A stretch of DNA of 64,000 nucleotides from Photobacterium jeanii (GTDB taxonomy: Bacteria > Pseudomonadota > Gammaproteobacteria > Enterobacterales > Vibrionaceae). Shown here one piece after another: positions 17,502 to 26,355 of this stretch. The stretch lies in assembly GCF_001650345.1 (NCBI RefSeq), contig NZ_LVHF01000012.1, positions 186,001-250,000 on the forward strand, in the 5' to 3' direction. A program made the position numbers and the translations under genes. The first letter of the stretch is position 1, and each line of letters starts with the position of its first letter. The notes under the pieces were generated by a model. That model saw nothing but the letters and a program-made list of their open reading frames with translations, was not told where the DNA came from and ran no database searches.

Positions 17502-18313
17502 TATTGAGTAACAGCGTCAGCAACAAATAGTTGCTCTCCGTGACGTTTGTAACCATTGATAAGCGCTTGCGCTTTCGGGTTTACCAACCAATCACTAAAC
17601 ACTTTTGCACCTTGGTAGTTGATGTCAGGGTAACGGCTTGGGTTCACCAAAATAACTTGGTAAGGGTTGAATAGACGTTTGTCGCCTTGAACAAGAATAG
17701 ATAGATCCAGTTTGTTTTGGTAAGCCAACCAAGTACCACGGTCAGTCATGGTGTACGCTTGAAGCTCGGACGCCATGTTTAACGTTGGGCCCATACCTTG
17801 ACCTACTGCTTTGTAACCACCGAAGTTTGGCTCGATCTTAGCTTGTTTCCAAAGGTTTAGCTCTTTCTTGTGGGTACCAGAATCATCACCACGAGAAACG
17901 AAAGTTGCCTTGTAGCTTACAATGTTGCTAAACGCTTTTGTCACGTCTTTCATTTCATTGATTTTAGCAGGGTCAGCTTTAGGACCCACAACAACAAAAT
18001 CGTTGTACATCAGTTTACGAGGTAGAACACCGTAGCCTTCGTCTACAAATTTTGCTTCTGCTTTAGGTGCGTGGGTCATTACTAGGTCTACGTCGCCATT
18101 TTGACCCATGCGTAGTGATTTACCTGTACCTGCTGCTAATACTTCAACGCTGTAGCCAGTATCCTTTTTGAATTCTGGAAGAAGGTAATCTAGCAGACCA
18201 GAGTGGTAAGTACTGGTTGTTGTTGCTAGACGGATCTTCATGTCATCAGCAGCTTGTGCAGCTGCTGCTGTTGCGAGAGAAAGGATAACTAACGTTGCTT
18301 TTAATAGTTTCAT
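17501..18313 (-). CDS. tupA: Tungstate-binding periplasmic protein TupA
   Basis: A 270-residue solute-binding protein. Seen: Sec signal peptide ending near AAAAQAAD (about residue 22), then the TupA motif RLATTTSTYHSGLLDYLLP, LAAGTGKSLRMGQNGDVDLVMTHAP and VSRGDDSGTH, which line the oxyanion pocket in the family. Known: TupA binds tungstate far more tightly than molybdate. First gene of tupABC-mobA-mobB/moeA; AGGAAGACCT precedes the ATG. A sigma-54-like promoter lies 66 bases before the start codon. Confidence 0.93.
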   Translation of the reverse strand: MKLLKATLVILSLATAAAAQAADDMKIRLATTTSTYHSGLLDYLLPEFKKDTGYSVEVLAAGTGKSLRMGQNGDVDLVMTHAPKAEAKFVDEGYGVLPRKLMYNDFVVVGPKADPAKINEMKDVTKAFSNIVSYKATFVSRGDDSGTHKKELNLWKQAKIEPNFGGYKAVGQGMGPTLNMASELQAYTMTDRGTWLAYQNKLDLSILVQGDKRLFNPYQVILVNPSRYPDINYQGAKVFSDWLVNPKAQALINGYKRHGEQLFVADAVTQ

Positions 18314-18388
18314 AGGTCTTCCTGACGAAATGTCATAAATGAGTACTAATTATTGCTAACACAATAAAGCTGCAATGTGTCGCACTAT

Positions 18389-18406
18389 AAGCAATAGCAA
18401 TGCCAA
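18389..18406 (-). promoter_or_regulatory. Sigma-54 promoter of the tupABC operon
   Basis: The reverse strand reads TTGGCATTGCTATTGCTT, almost the full consensus TTGGCAC-N5-TTGCTT with GG and GC exactly 10 bases apart. Predicted start at about 18379, giving a 66-base leader. The divergent gene encodes a sigma-54 activator, which makes this assignment more likely. Confidence 0.7.
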
Positions 18407-18513
18407 CTTGAAAAAGAAAATTTATTCAAGAGCCAGAATCTACATAAACAAATGATTTAAAACAATATAATCACTGTGTAATTTTCGCTGTTGAAATACT
18501 TTGTTTAAGTTTT

Positions 18514-18550
18514 TTGACAAAACTGTATTCGGTGAGACAAAATGTCTCAC
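18514..18550 (+). promoter_or_regulatory. Promoter with overlapping 8-3-8 palindrome before the NtrC-type regulator
   Basis: TTGACA (18514-18519) and CAAAAT (18538-18543) at 18-base spacing form a sigma-70-like promoter. A perfect palindrome GTGAGACA-AAA-TGTCTCAC (18532-18550) covers the -10. It lies about 160 bases upstream of the tup transcription start, a normal enhancer distance, so one site may both activate tup and autoregulate the regulator. Confidence 0.6.
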
Positions 18551-18578
18551 TCTCCGAAAAGCAAAGAATATAAGAATT

Positions 18579-20048
18579 ATGTCAGAATTTCCGTCTACGT
18601 CACTTTGGACTGCCGTTTCAGTACTGGTTGTTGATGATGAACCGGGCATGCGCGCCATTTTAAAGAAAGCATTGAGCAAAAAATTTGCCCAAGTCGAAGT
18701 GGCTGGCAGCATTGAAGAAGCGGAAGAGTTGCGGAAACGCTGTCATTTTGATCTGCTGATTGTCGACATTAATTTACCGGGGCGTTCTGGTATTGAGTGG
18801 CATGAAGCATTTGATCCTTCTACTCGTCGTAGCGACGTGATCTTTATGACGGGTTATGCCGATTTAGATACTGCGATCAAAGCGCTACGAGCTGGCGCAT
18901 CAGACTTTATCCTAAAGCCGTTTAACCTTGAGCAAATGATGCAATCGGTCAGCCGCTGCATTGAGCGTCGCTTGGTTGAACGCCAAAATTTTGCGCTGCA
19001 ACGCGATGTTGAGCGTACTTATCCGATCGATATTATCGGTGATGCCGCTTCTACCCAGCGAATGAAAACCTTGATTGCCCAAGTTGCACCTTCGCAGGCT
19101 GCCGTTTTGGTAGAAGGTGAATCGGGTACAGGTAAAGAGCTTGTTGCTCGTGCATTGCACCAACTCAGTGATCGAACGGGTCCTTTTGTCCCACTTAACT
19201 GTGGCGCGATTGCCCCAGACCTTTTAGAAAGTGAGCTATTTGGTCACGTATCAGGTGCGTTTACGGGAGCCAAGAAAGGGCGTGAAGGCTTATTCCGCGT
19301 TGCCAATAATGGCACCTTGTTCCTTGATGAGATTGGTGAAATGCCACTATCGATGCAATCGTCATTACTGCGCGCATTAGAGCAAAAGGCGATTCGTCCT
19401 GTTGGTGCTGAGCGAGAAGTGCAAGTTGATGTACGTATCGTAGCGGCGACTAACCGTAATTTGAAAGAAGAAGTGGAAGAAGGGCGTTTCCGTCGCGACT
19501 TATATTACCGCCTTAACGTTTTGACCATTGATCTACCTGCGTTACGCGATCGCCTTGATGATATTCCAACCTTGGCTCACCACTTCACCCAAATGCTTGC
19601 CAAAGAGTTGGGCATGAAAGCGATGAGCTGGACCCATGAAGATATTCAAGCGATGCAGAGTTACGACTGGCCGGGTAACATTCGTGAGCTACGTAATATG
19701 ATGGAGCGCTGTATTTTATTAGGTAAGCCACCAGCAGATTACTGGCGAGAGTTACAAGGCGATGCCGAGCCTTTACCACGAAAAGCACAACCTCAAGCGA
19801 TGAGCGATGACACCGCTGCCGTTTTAAGCGAAGACGATAAACGTCCATGCCGCTGTCATGAGGAAGGCGAGGGCGAGCAATATTGCTACCCAAGCGATTG
19901 GACACTTAAAGACGTTGAAAAAGCACATATCTTACAAGTGGTTGAATCGCATGGCGGTAATAAGTCGGCTGCTGCACGCCAACTTGGCGTTGCGCGCAAA
20001 ACCCTTGAACGTAAATTCAAAGACTGGGCTGAAGAAGGCGTGCTGTGA
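18579..20048 (+). CDS. NtrC-family sigma-54-dependent response regulator
   Basis: About 489 residues. Seen: receiver with D19-D20 and phospho-acceptor D63 (LLIVDINLPG), AAA+ domain with Walker A GESGTGKE (180-187), sigma-54 contact loop GAFTGA (226-231) and NNGTLFLDEIGE, then a Fis-type helix-turn-helix (NKSAAARQLGVARKTLERKF). A C-x-C-H-x8-C cluster (C424, C426, H427, C436) sits in the linker before the helix-turn-helix, possibly a metal site. ATG 18579 is preferred to an upstream TTG. It is divergent from tupABC and overlaps the kinase gene by four bases. I infer control of oxyanion uptake. Confidence 0.9.
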   Translation: MSEFPSTSLWTAVSVLVVDDEPGMRAILKKALSKKFAQVEVAGSIEEAEELRKRCHFDLLIVDINLPGRSGIEWHEAFDPSTRRSDVIFMTGYADLDTAIKALRAGASDFILKPFNLEQMMQSVSRCIERRLVERQNFALQRDVERTYPIDIIGDAASTQRMKTLIAQVAPSQAAVLVEGESGTGKELVARALHQLSDRTGPFVPLNCGAIAPDLLESELFGHVSGAFTGAKKGREGLFRVANNGTLFLDEIGEMPLSMQSSLLRALEQKAIRPVGAEREVQVDVRIVAATNRNLKEEVEEGRFRRDLYYRLNVLTIDLPALRDRLDDIPTLAHHFTQMLAKELGMKAMSWTHEDIQAMQSYDWPGNIRELRNMMERCILLGKPPADYWRELQGDAEPLPRKAQPQAMSDDTAAVLSEDDKRPCRCHEEGEGEQYCYPSDWTLKDVEKAHILQVVESHGGNKSAAARQLGVARKTLERKFKDWAEEGVL

Positions 20049-22117
20049 TAGCGAGTGATCCCATGAATATCAGACAGTTTATTGTAATGTGGGTGCGACG
20101 CTTTCGTACTATGGTGCGCTATCGCCTGTTAGTGCTGACGTCAGTACCTATCATTATCACTTTGCTCGCCTTAATCGCGCTGACCATGTATTGGACGGTG
20201 ATGTACACCTGGCAAAATGCGTTGAAAAATGTACGCGCGGATTTAGCGGTAGCCCATCATAGTATGGAGCTATTGCAACACGAGCAGCGTATGCAGCTTG
20301 GCTCGTTGGCATCATCTTATGAGTTTCAACATCGCTTGCGCACCGATGAAGCCAATTTAAGTGAATGGGTTAACGGGCAAGCCAAGCGCTATGGTTTGAA
20401 TTTTGTGGTGCTGCATCCTGCATCGGCGTTAGGGGAATTCTCCAAATCAAGCCGTCGTCTCTTGCTTCAAGGCAAAGAACAAACCTTTTTCCAAGTGCTC
20501 AATGAGCGTGCGCTCGAAAATCTCAATCGAGATTTACCCGCCAAAGCGCACATTCCTTTATTGAGTGAGCACAAGGTTGAAACACGTGGTTTAGTGAGCC
20601 GCAGCTTATTTCCTATTTTTAACGAGCATGGTGAGCTGCAATGGATCGTAGATGGCGGCATGTTGCTAAATAACAGCACCTTGTTGGTTGATAGAATCCG
20701 CGATCTTGTTTATGCCTCCAATACTTTGCCAGAAGGTAGTATTGGAACCGTCACTCTGTTTATGGACGATATTCGGGTAAGTACCAACGTACCGCTAGAT
20801 AGTGAAAGCTTGAACGGACGAGCAATTGGTACCCGTGTCTCTGAAGATGTGCGCGAAACCGTATTGGAACAAGGGCAGAGTTGGTTTAATCGTGCTTACG
20901 TTTACGACGATTGGTATGTCTCGGCTTATGAGCCGCTGCGCGATCATAACAATGCGATTATCGGCATGCTCTACACGGGTTACCTTGAGTGGCCAATGAT
21001 CAAAGTTTACCTAACCAATATCGTTGAACTTGGTGTGGGTATTGTCATTGTATTGCTACTGTCTGGCTTGGTGGTTTACCGAGGGGCAAAAGATCTGTTT
21101 CAACCAATCGAGAAAATTCACCAAGTGGTCAAAGCGGTTCAGTTAGGCTTAGAGCGCCGTATTGGCGGGCTAGGTCTTAGCCAAGATCACGAACTGCAAA
21201 TCTTGGGTAAACAGTTTGACTCTATGCTGGATCAGCTAGAGAGCCGTAACGAGGTCATTAAGCAAGCGTCACTAGAGCTCGAAGATAAAGTTGCTGAACG
21301 TACCCAAAGTCTGCATGAGAAAACAGAAGAGTTAGAGCAACATATTAAGTTGCTCAACCATGCGCGGAGTAAGTTAGTACAAAGTGAGAAGCTAGCCGCC
21401 CTTGGTGAATTAACCGCGGGGATCGCCCATGAAATCAATAATCCAACCGCGGTGATTTTAGGTAATGTTGAGTTATTGCAGTTTGAGCTAGAAGGCGATG
21501 CTGAACGTGTAAAAGAAGAACTTGATGCGATTCACGAGCAGATTGATCGTATTCGTAATATTACCCGAAGTTTACTGCAATATAGCCGTCAGGGTGGGGT
21601 GCAAGATGAGGTGACATGGCATCACTTAAATCCGCTGGTGGAAGAAAGCTTAACTCTGGTACGAACAGGTACTAAGAAGCAAGACGTGTTCATTGAGGCG
21701 GAACTCAATGCTAAGTGCCGAGTTGAAATTAACCGTCATCAGCTGTTGCAAGTATTGGTTAATCTTCAGATGAATGGCGTTCATGCGATGGACGACAAAG
21801 GCTTACTTCATGTAAAAACCGAAGATTGGCTTAATGAGCAAGGTGAAGCTATTGGGGCTGTTGTTCATATTACTGATCACGGTTGTGGAATTGCAGAAGA
21901 TAAAGTTGATCGTATTTTCGACCCATTTTATACCACGCGCCGTAGCGGCACAGGGCTTGGTCTATCGGTTAGCCAAGGCATTGTTACTGAAATCGGTGGA
22001 GAAATTACGGTTGAGTCCAAAGTTGGGATTGGTAGTACTTTCTCGGTTTACCTCCCGGAAAAAGCGACGTCAAATATGGTTGAAATTGCTGAAACAGATC
22101 CTGAACTAGAGAGTTAA
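20045..22117 (+). CDS. Cache-domain sensor histidine kinase
   Basis: About 684-690 residues. Seen: TM1 (about 26-50), a large periplasmic Cache-like sensor (about 55-325) with WYVSAYEPLRDHNNAIIGMLYTGY, TM2 (about 335-355), HAMP, a coiled coil (VAERTQSLHEKTEELEQHIK), H-box AALGELTAGIAHEINNPTAVI, N-box VNLQMNGVHAM, G1 ITDHGCGI and G2 GTGLGLSVSQG. GTG 20045 overlaps the regulator stop; ATG 20063 is an alternative. It pairs with the NtrC-type regulator. Known: Cache domains bind small extracellular ligands; whether this one senses tungstate, molybdate or a metabolite is open. Confidence 0.9.
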   Translation: MIASDPMNIRQFIVMWVRRFRTMVRYRLLVLTSVPIIITLLALIALTMYWTVMYTWQNALKNVRADLAVAHHSMELLQHEQRMQLGSLASSYEFQHRLRTDEANLSEWVNGQAKRYGLNFVVLHPASALGEFSKSSRRLLLQGKEQTFFQVLNERALENLNRDLPAKAHIPLLSEHKVETRGLVSRSLFPIFNEHGELQWIVDGGMLLNNSTLLVDRIRDLVYASNTLPEGSIGTVTLFMDDIRVSTNVPLDSESLNGRAIGTRVSEDVRETVLEQGQSWFNRAYVYDDWYVSAYEPLRDHNNAIIGMLYTGYLEWPMIKVYLTNIVELGVGIVIVLLLSGLVVYRGAKDLFQPIEKIHQVVKAVQLGLERRIGGLGLSQDHELQILGKQFDSMLDQLESRNEVIKQASLELEDKVAERTQSLHEKTEELEQHIKLLNHARSKLVQSEKLAALGELTAGIAHEINNPTAVILGNVELLQFELEGDAERVKEELDAIHEQIDRIRNITRSLLQYSRQGGVQDEVTWHHLNPLVEESLTLVRTGTKKQDVFIEAELNAKCRVEINRHQLLQVLVNLQMNGVHAMDDKGLLHVKTEDWLNEQGEAIGAVVHITDHGCGIAEDKVDRIFDPFYTTRRSGTGLGLSVSQGIVTEIGGEITVESKVGIGSTFSVYLPEKATSNMVEIAETDPELES

Positions 22118-22154
22118 GTTTCAGAAAAGTAATAACAATTAGCATAATTAAAAG

Positions 22155-22179
22155 GCATGGTGCAAACCATGCTTTTTTT
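22155..22179 (+). terminator. Terminator after the Cache kinase
   Basis: GCATGGT-GCAA-ACCATGC followed by seven Ts. Confidence 0.85.
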
Positions 22180-22289
22180 ATGCTGTTTCATTAAATATGA
22201 ATGGATCAGAAATTGATTCTGGGTGAAATAAACGAAATGTAAAATCATGAAGACGCTGGAACTAGATTCAAAAAATACTGAAACACGCG

Positions 22290-22391
22290 TTACATCAAAA
22301 TTAAACCTGCGACTAGAAAAGCAGAAGCAATAAAGGTCACTTTTCCGATAATGCCCATCTCGGTAGGATCAATCAATTCGTTGTGCTGCAT
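22290..22391 (-). CDS. 33-residue single-span membrane protein
   Basis: A small ORF not resembling any protein I know. It begins MQHNELIDPTEMGI and continues into a hydrophobic helix (VTFIASAFLVAGLILM) that reaches the C-terminus. AAGGAG seven bases before ATG 22391 is a strong ribosome-binding site, and the codons look ordinary. The acidic N-terminus and C-terminal span suggest a small inner-membrane protein of the kind that often modulates larger partners. It stands alone between two converging or neighbouring units, about 140 bases from the forward gene at 22534. Confidence 0.55.
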   Translation of the reverse strand: MQHNELIDPTEMGIIGKVTFIASAFLVAGLILM

Positions 22392-22533
22392 GGCATCTCT
22401 CCTTATTGTTAGTGTTCTCTATTAATCATAGACAGCACACTGATATTTAGGATTATTTTTCAGACTTTTTTTAGCAAATCTGTATTTTTTTGTGGCTATA
22501 CTTATGAAAAGCCACAAGGAAGGGCATATATCA

Positions 22534-22878
22534 ATGAAATTGTTGTTTTTAATTTTAGGGACTTTATTACAAGGCTTGGCTTTGTATGTTGCATTTTATC
22601 TTGAAGCCGATTGGAATATATATTTAGCAACAATGATCTCAGCGTTTGGTCTTTGTACTTTAGTTGGTGTTCGTAGCTTGATTGCACCAGCTTGTTTGAT
22701 GGCTGGGATCATGATTGGTCTTTCACTCTCCCATAACGAAGTCGATGTACAGCTGCTCCATCAAATGGAACAAACTGCACAAGCATACTCAGACGATAAA
22801 ATCTCGTTGTCAGAAATCAGCGCTTATTTCGATAAAATTGCCTACTCCCGACTTTCGGTTCAAAACGAAGTTAATTAG
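22534..22878 (+). CDS. Hypothetical small membrane protein
   Basis: About 114 residues of unknown function. Seen: three hydrophobic segments (MKLLFLILGTLLQGLALYVAFYL, IYLATMISAFGLCTLVGV and LIAPACLMAGIMIGLSLS), then a soluble, acidic, helical tail of about 45 residues. GGAAGGG nine bases before ATG 22534 supports this start over the in-frame ATG at 22504. It ends four bases inside the convergent lytic transglycosylase gene. Confidence 0.6.
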   Translation: MKLLFLILGTLLQGLALYVAFYLEADWNIYLATMISAFGLCTLVGVRSLIAPACLMAGIMIGLSLSHNEVDVQLLHQMEQTAQAYSDDKISLSEISAYFDKIAYSRLSVQNEVN

Positions 22879-24131
22879 TTGGTCGTAATTGGCACAATAA
22901 GCTGCTGACCTGCAGTGATAAAGGAACTTGGCAAATCATTCAATTGGCGTAATAAGGTCACCGTTGTGTTATTGAGTTGGGCGATTTCGTATAAGGAATC
23001 GCCCGCTTTGATCTTATGGATCTGATAACGGTGCTTAGTATAACGAGTACCTTTGCTGTTAAAGAATGTCGCTAAAGCTTGGCGTGGTAAAAGTAGCTGA
23101 TTATCTCGTCCTTTTACGGTGTAGCCACCAGTGTAGCCAGGATTTAGTGCGTACAAAATTTTGCTATCAACTCCTGCGTCTTTTGCAATCTGTTTTAACT
23201 TAACGCGTTTGTTGACAACCACTTCGTTAACGACAGGCGTAGGCGCAATGGTTTTAAGTGTTAATCCGTAATTGTTAGGGTGCTTAATGATGGAAGACAT
23301 GGCTAACAATTTCGGTACATAGAGTCGCGTTTCTTTGGGGAGTTGTAGCGACCAAAAATCAGTGGGTTTACCTGCGGCTTTATTTTTCTTTATCGCATTA
23401 CGCACTCGGCCTTCCCCTGTATTGTAGGCCGCAATCGCGTGTAACCAATTACCGTTAAATTTCGCGTGTAGGTATTCCAATAAATCGAGCGCAGCTTGGG
23501 TTGAAGTGACGATATCACGGCGCCCGTCATATCCCTGCCAATACTTCAAACCAAATGTTTTACCCGTTGGGCGAGTAATTTGCCATAAACCTGCCGCGCC
23601 TTGATTTGAGTAAGCATACTGATCAAATGAGCTTTCAATGAAGGGCAGTAAAGCGATTTCCGTGGGTAAGTTTCGTGCTTCGACTTGCTCATAAATATAA
23701 AACAAGAATGGCTTAGCGCGTTCGGTTACTGTGACCACATGTTCCGGTTTATTGATAAACCATTTACGGTAATAGCGAATGCGTCGGTTATTGGGAACGG
23801 GCATTGTTAAATTTGCTGCGAGCTTATCCCACATATCGTATTGATGCTTTGCCAGCGTGCTGTGAACGTCATAACGGTGGGAATGAAACAAATCCGTGTT
23901 GTAGAGGTAGTGCGGAAGATCGCCTGTTGCAATGTAACTACCTTCGAACTGACTTGAGGCTATTTGGCACTTTTTATTATGGGCTGATGCCACATATAAA
24001 GGAGGCTGTTGATTGATGGCGTTTTCTATTTCAGCTTGGCTAAAAGTAGGCACGGTCTGACACCCAAATAGCAAGCTCATTATAAAAGCACAAATGATCA
24101 CATGCCTATGCGGGTTGTTCATTAACATCAT
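22875..24131 (-). CDS. Membrane-bound lytic transglycosylase with LysM, MltD-like
   Basis: A 418-residue lipoprotein. Seen: signal peptide with lipobox LLFGC (acylated Cys24), SLT family-1 catalytic domain with the catalytic Glu in LLPFIESSFD (E166), GAAGLWQITRPTGK and AIAAYNTGEGRV, then a C-terminal LysM repeat (about 370-415, IKAGDSLYEIAQLNNTTVTLLRQLN). Known: it cleaves the MurNAc-GlcNAc bond, forming anhydro-muropeptides, and acts at the inner face of the outer membrane. E. coli MltD is slightly longer and has two LysM repeats; only one clear one is seen here, so it may be a paralogue. Confidence 0.88.
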   Translation of the reverse strand: MMLMNNPHRHVIICAFIMSLLFGCQTVPTFSQAEIENAINQQPPLYVASAHNKKCQIASSQFEGSYIATGDLPHYLYNTDLFHSHRYDVHSTLAKHQYDMWDKLAANLTMPVPNNRRIRYYRKWFINKPEHVVTVTERAKPFLFYIYEQVEARNLPTEIALLPFIESSFDQYAYSNQGAAGLWQITRPTGKTFGLKYWQGYDGRRDIVTSTQAALDLLEYLHAKFNGNWLHAIAAYNTGEGRVRNAIKKNKAAGKPTDFWSLQLPKETRLYVPKLLAMSSIIKHPNNYGLTLKTIAPTPVVNEVVVNKRVKLKQIAKDAGVDSKILYALNPGYTGGYTVKGRDNQLLLPRQALATFFNSKGTRYTKHRYQIHKIKAGDSLYEIAQLNNTTVTLLRQLNDLPSSFITAGQQLIVPITTN

Positions 24132-24325
24132 TTGCCACCAATACTTATTTAGAATAGTGATAAAATTATTAACAGGATTAAGTTGCCTCGCTATTGGATT
24201 TGTTTGTGTTTCTTATAATTCCAAAGATTGAGACACATTTGCACTATTGCACCAAGCCCAGTGAAGAGGCGGTATGCGAATTATTGGTATAGGCTTTTAC
24301 TCGATAGATAAATGAAAGGCAAATT

Positions 24326-24868
24326 ATGGCTTCTAATGTTTACCCTGTTGGTACTGTCCTAAAAATTCGTTGTTCGACATATTGGCATTATGGAATGTCA
24401 GATGGTGTGGGAGGGGTAATACATAACTCTAAAAAAAGGCGAAGAGTACAATTTGATACCATTGAAGAGTTTTGTGAAGGTCGTGACATAGTTGTGAGCA
24501 CAATCACAAGTGATGATCCCCAAGCCGCTTTTAATTATGCGAAAAACTTTATTGGTATGCGTTACAACATTTTTTCACAGAACTGCGAACAGTTTGTGCG
24601 TCAGGCGCATGGTTTGCCTGTCGAGTGTACTCAGTTTCAGCGTTTACTCGTACTAATGCTCGGTGGCTATTTATTGTTTGGTGAGCAAAATCGTTATATT
24701 AAAGTCGCAGGTGCTGGCATGTTAGCTGGGAGTTTATTAGCGCCTGCTGAGAAAAGACCTTATCGGCGTGCGATGAAAGGCGCCGTCATAGCTGCTGGTG
24801 GTGCGTTGTGGTTATCGTCGATAGCCCGTGGAATACTGCGCCGGAGCCTTATTTCTAAATCACCGTAA
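24326..24868 (+). CDS. LRAT-like (NlpC/P60 superfamily) protein with membrane tail
   Basis: A 180-residue protein. Seen: permuted papain-like motifs typical of the lecithin:retinol acyltransferase family, with His21 in WHYGMSDG, a second His33 (GVIHN), and Cys87 in YNIFSQNCEQFV. The C-terminal part has two hydrophobic segments (about 103-135 and 150-168), suggesting membrane association. Known: these proteins use the Cys-His pair to form an acyl-thioester for acyl transfer or thiol hydrolysis of lipids. No signal peptide, so a cytoplasmic membrane face is likely. Substrate unknown; single-gene unit. Confidence 0.7.
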   Translation: MASNVYPVGTVLKIRCSTYWHYGMSDGVGGVIHNSKKRRRVQFDTIEEFCEGRDIVVSTITSDDPQAAFNYAKNFIGMRYNIFSQNCEQFVRQAHGLPVECTQFQRLLVLMLGGYLLFGEQNRYIKVAGAGMLAGSLLAPAEKRPYRRAMKGAVIAAGGALWLSSIARGILRRSLISKSP

Positions 24869-25088
24869 TCATGGTATTTGTGTTTACTCCTTTCTTTTGG
24901 ATTTTAATTGCAGTTATAGGAAATTATGCGTACAAATTAAAGAGATCGGATCTGTGACACAGAAAAAGAGTAAACAACTTTGTAGGGTATAAAATTAAAG
25001 TAAATATTCTAGATTAGAGTTACCCCTATCACTGAGTGCCATTAAATTCTATCGGCAATCATTTGATGGGTCTCAACACCACGTAGGA

Positions 25089-25373
25089 ATGGAAGCCACC
25101 GTGACAATATACATCCAACGCGAACACGACCACCAATTTGATCATATTGCCGCCTTGTCTGAAAGTATTGCCGAAGAACTTGCTGAGGAATACGGTATCC
25201 GCTGGGGCTGGAAAGACGAAAAGTTGGAAATTAGACACTCTTCTGCTCGCGGCTTTATGCTTGCTGAAGAGGGCATGATAACCATAGAGCTAAGGCTGGG
25301 CTTCGCAGCCAGTTTGTTTTCATCATCTATTGAAGCCAGCATCTTGGAACGGCTTGATCAGCTCTTAAACTAA
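25089..25373 (+). CDS. Polyhydroxyalkanoate system (PHA granule region) family protein
   Basis: A 94-residue protein matching the small PHA_gran_rgn family. Seen: QREHDHQFDHIAALSESIAEELAEEYGIRWGW near the start and ITIELRLGFAASLFSSSIEASILERLDQLL at the end. Members are found next to phasin and PHA genes, and their biochemical role is unknown. Here two phasin genes follow within 1 kb on the same strand, consistent with a granule function. Start may be ATG 25089 or GTG 25101, which has GGAAG at good distance. No PHA synthase is in the window. Confidence 0.75.
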   Translation: MEATVTIYIQREHDHQFDHIAALSESIAEELAEEYGIRWGWKDEKLEIRHSSARGFMLAEEGMITIELRLGFAASLFSSSIEASILERLDQLLN

Positions 25374-25388
25374 TGAACATCTTGAGAG

Positions 25389-25409
25389 AAGCGCTACGGC
25401 GCTTTTCTT
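25389..25409 (+). terminator. Short hairpin terminator after PHA-region gene
   Basis: AAGCGC-TACG-GCGCTT followed by TTCTT, 16 bases past the stop codon. Confidence 0.65.
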
Positions 25410-25658
25410 GTATTGGGTGTTCATCAATATAGGTGCCTTGTTATCTTGCTATCAAGCCGTTTAGGTTACGGTAGAAAAATCAGTACAAATCCTCCCTCAA
25501 ATCCCCACTTTGCCAGTAAGTTCTAATAGTTTGATCTGGCGCACAATAAACTTGAGATTTAGTAAGAAGACTCTAATTGAAATTCTTATTCTGTAATTAA
25601 GCAGTCAGGGGTAAGTCACCAGCTGACAAGGTTATTTTCGAGTAAGGAGAGCACAATA

Positions 25659-26276
25659 ATGGGCATCTTTAGACGGACGTCAGACAAGCCAAGCAAGGAA
25701 AACAGTCCTATGCGTGATGCTATGGTCTACAACATTTGGTTAGCTGGCTTAGGCGCTTACGCAAAAAGTGCCGATGAGGTAAATCAGCTTTCTGATAAAG
25801 GCAAAAGCCTGTTCGATGAACTGATTGAACGTGGTCGTGAAGTTGAAGCGAATACTAAAGAGCGTGTTCACACTGCACGAAGCGAAACAACAGTGGCTAT
25901 CGAAGAGCGTGTACACCAAGTTGTTCAAAAACTGATTGGTATCGACAACGAGCGCTTAGATCAAGTTGATGACAAGATTGATCAGTTAACTGAGAGCATC
26001 GAAAAATTGTTGGAGCGCCGCCAAGCAGCGCCAAAAAAGGTACCAGCTAAAAAAGCAGAAGCGAAAAAGCCTGCGGCAAAAACAACGCGTAAACCTAGCG
26101 TAGCACGCCGTAAGCCAGCTAAAGCTGCTGAACCAAAAGCAGCGCCAGCACCAGCTCCAAAAGCTGAAGCAAAACCAGCACCACAGGTAGCAGCTCGTCC
26201 GGTAGTGGCAAGCACACCAGACAAACCTGAAGTAAAACCGGCTCCAGCACCTAAAGCTGATGTGAAGCCAGTATAA
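25659..26276 (+). CDS. PhaF-like phasin with Lys/Ala/Pro-rich tail
   Basis: A 205-residue polyhydroxyalkanoate granule-associated protein. Seen: N-terminal phasin domain (about 15-125) with MVYNIWLAGLGAYAKSADE, SKGKSL-type helices and a leucine-heptad region near 100-122, then a low-complexity tail of AKKP/KPA repeats (about 125-205). Known: Pseudomonas PhaF has the same layout; the phasin helix coats granules and the histone-like tail binds DNA, helping granule segregation. AAGGAG before ATG is strong. Paralogous to the next gene, which lacks the tail. Confidence 0.85.
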   Translation: MGIFRRTSDKPSKENSPMRDAMVYNIWLAGLGAYAKSADEVNQLSDKGKSLFDELIERGREVEANTKERVHTARSETTVAIEERVHQVVQKLIGIDNERLDQVDDKIDQLTESIEKLLERRQAAPKKVPAKKAEAKKPAAKTTRKPSVARRKPAKAAEPKAAPAPAPKAEAKPAPQVAARPVVASTPDKPEVKPAPAPKADVKPV

Positions 26277-26355
26277 GTGTGAACTCTAAAGCAGTGGCAG
26301 CTTGCTTTGGTATTGATTAACCAAGATCCAGCGTATAACGCAGGGGGATAGTAAT

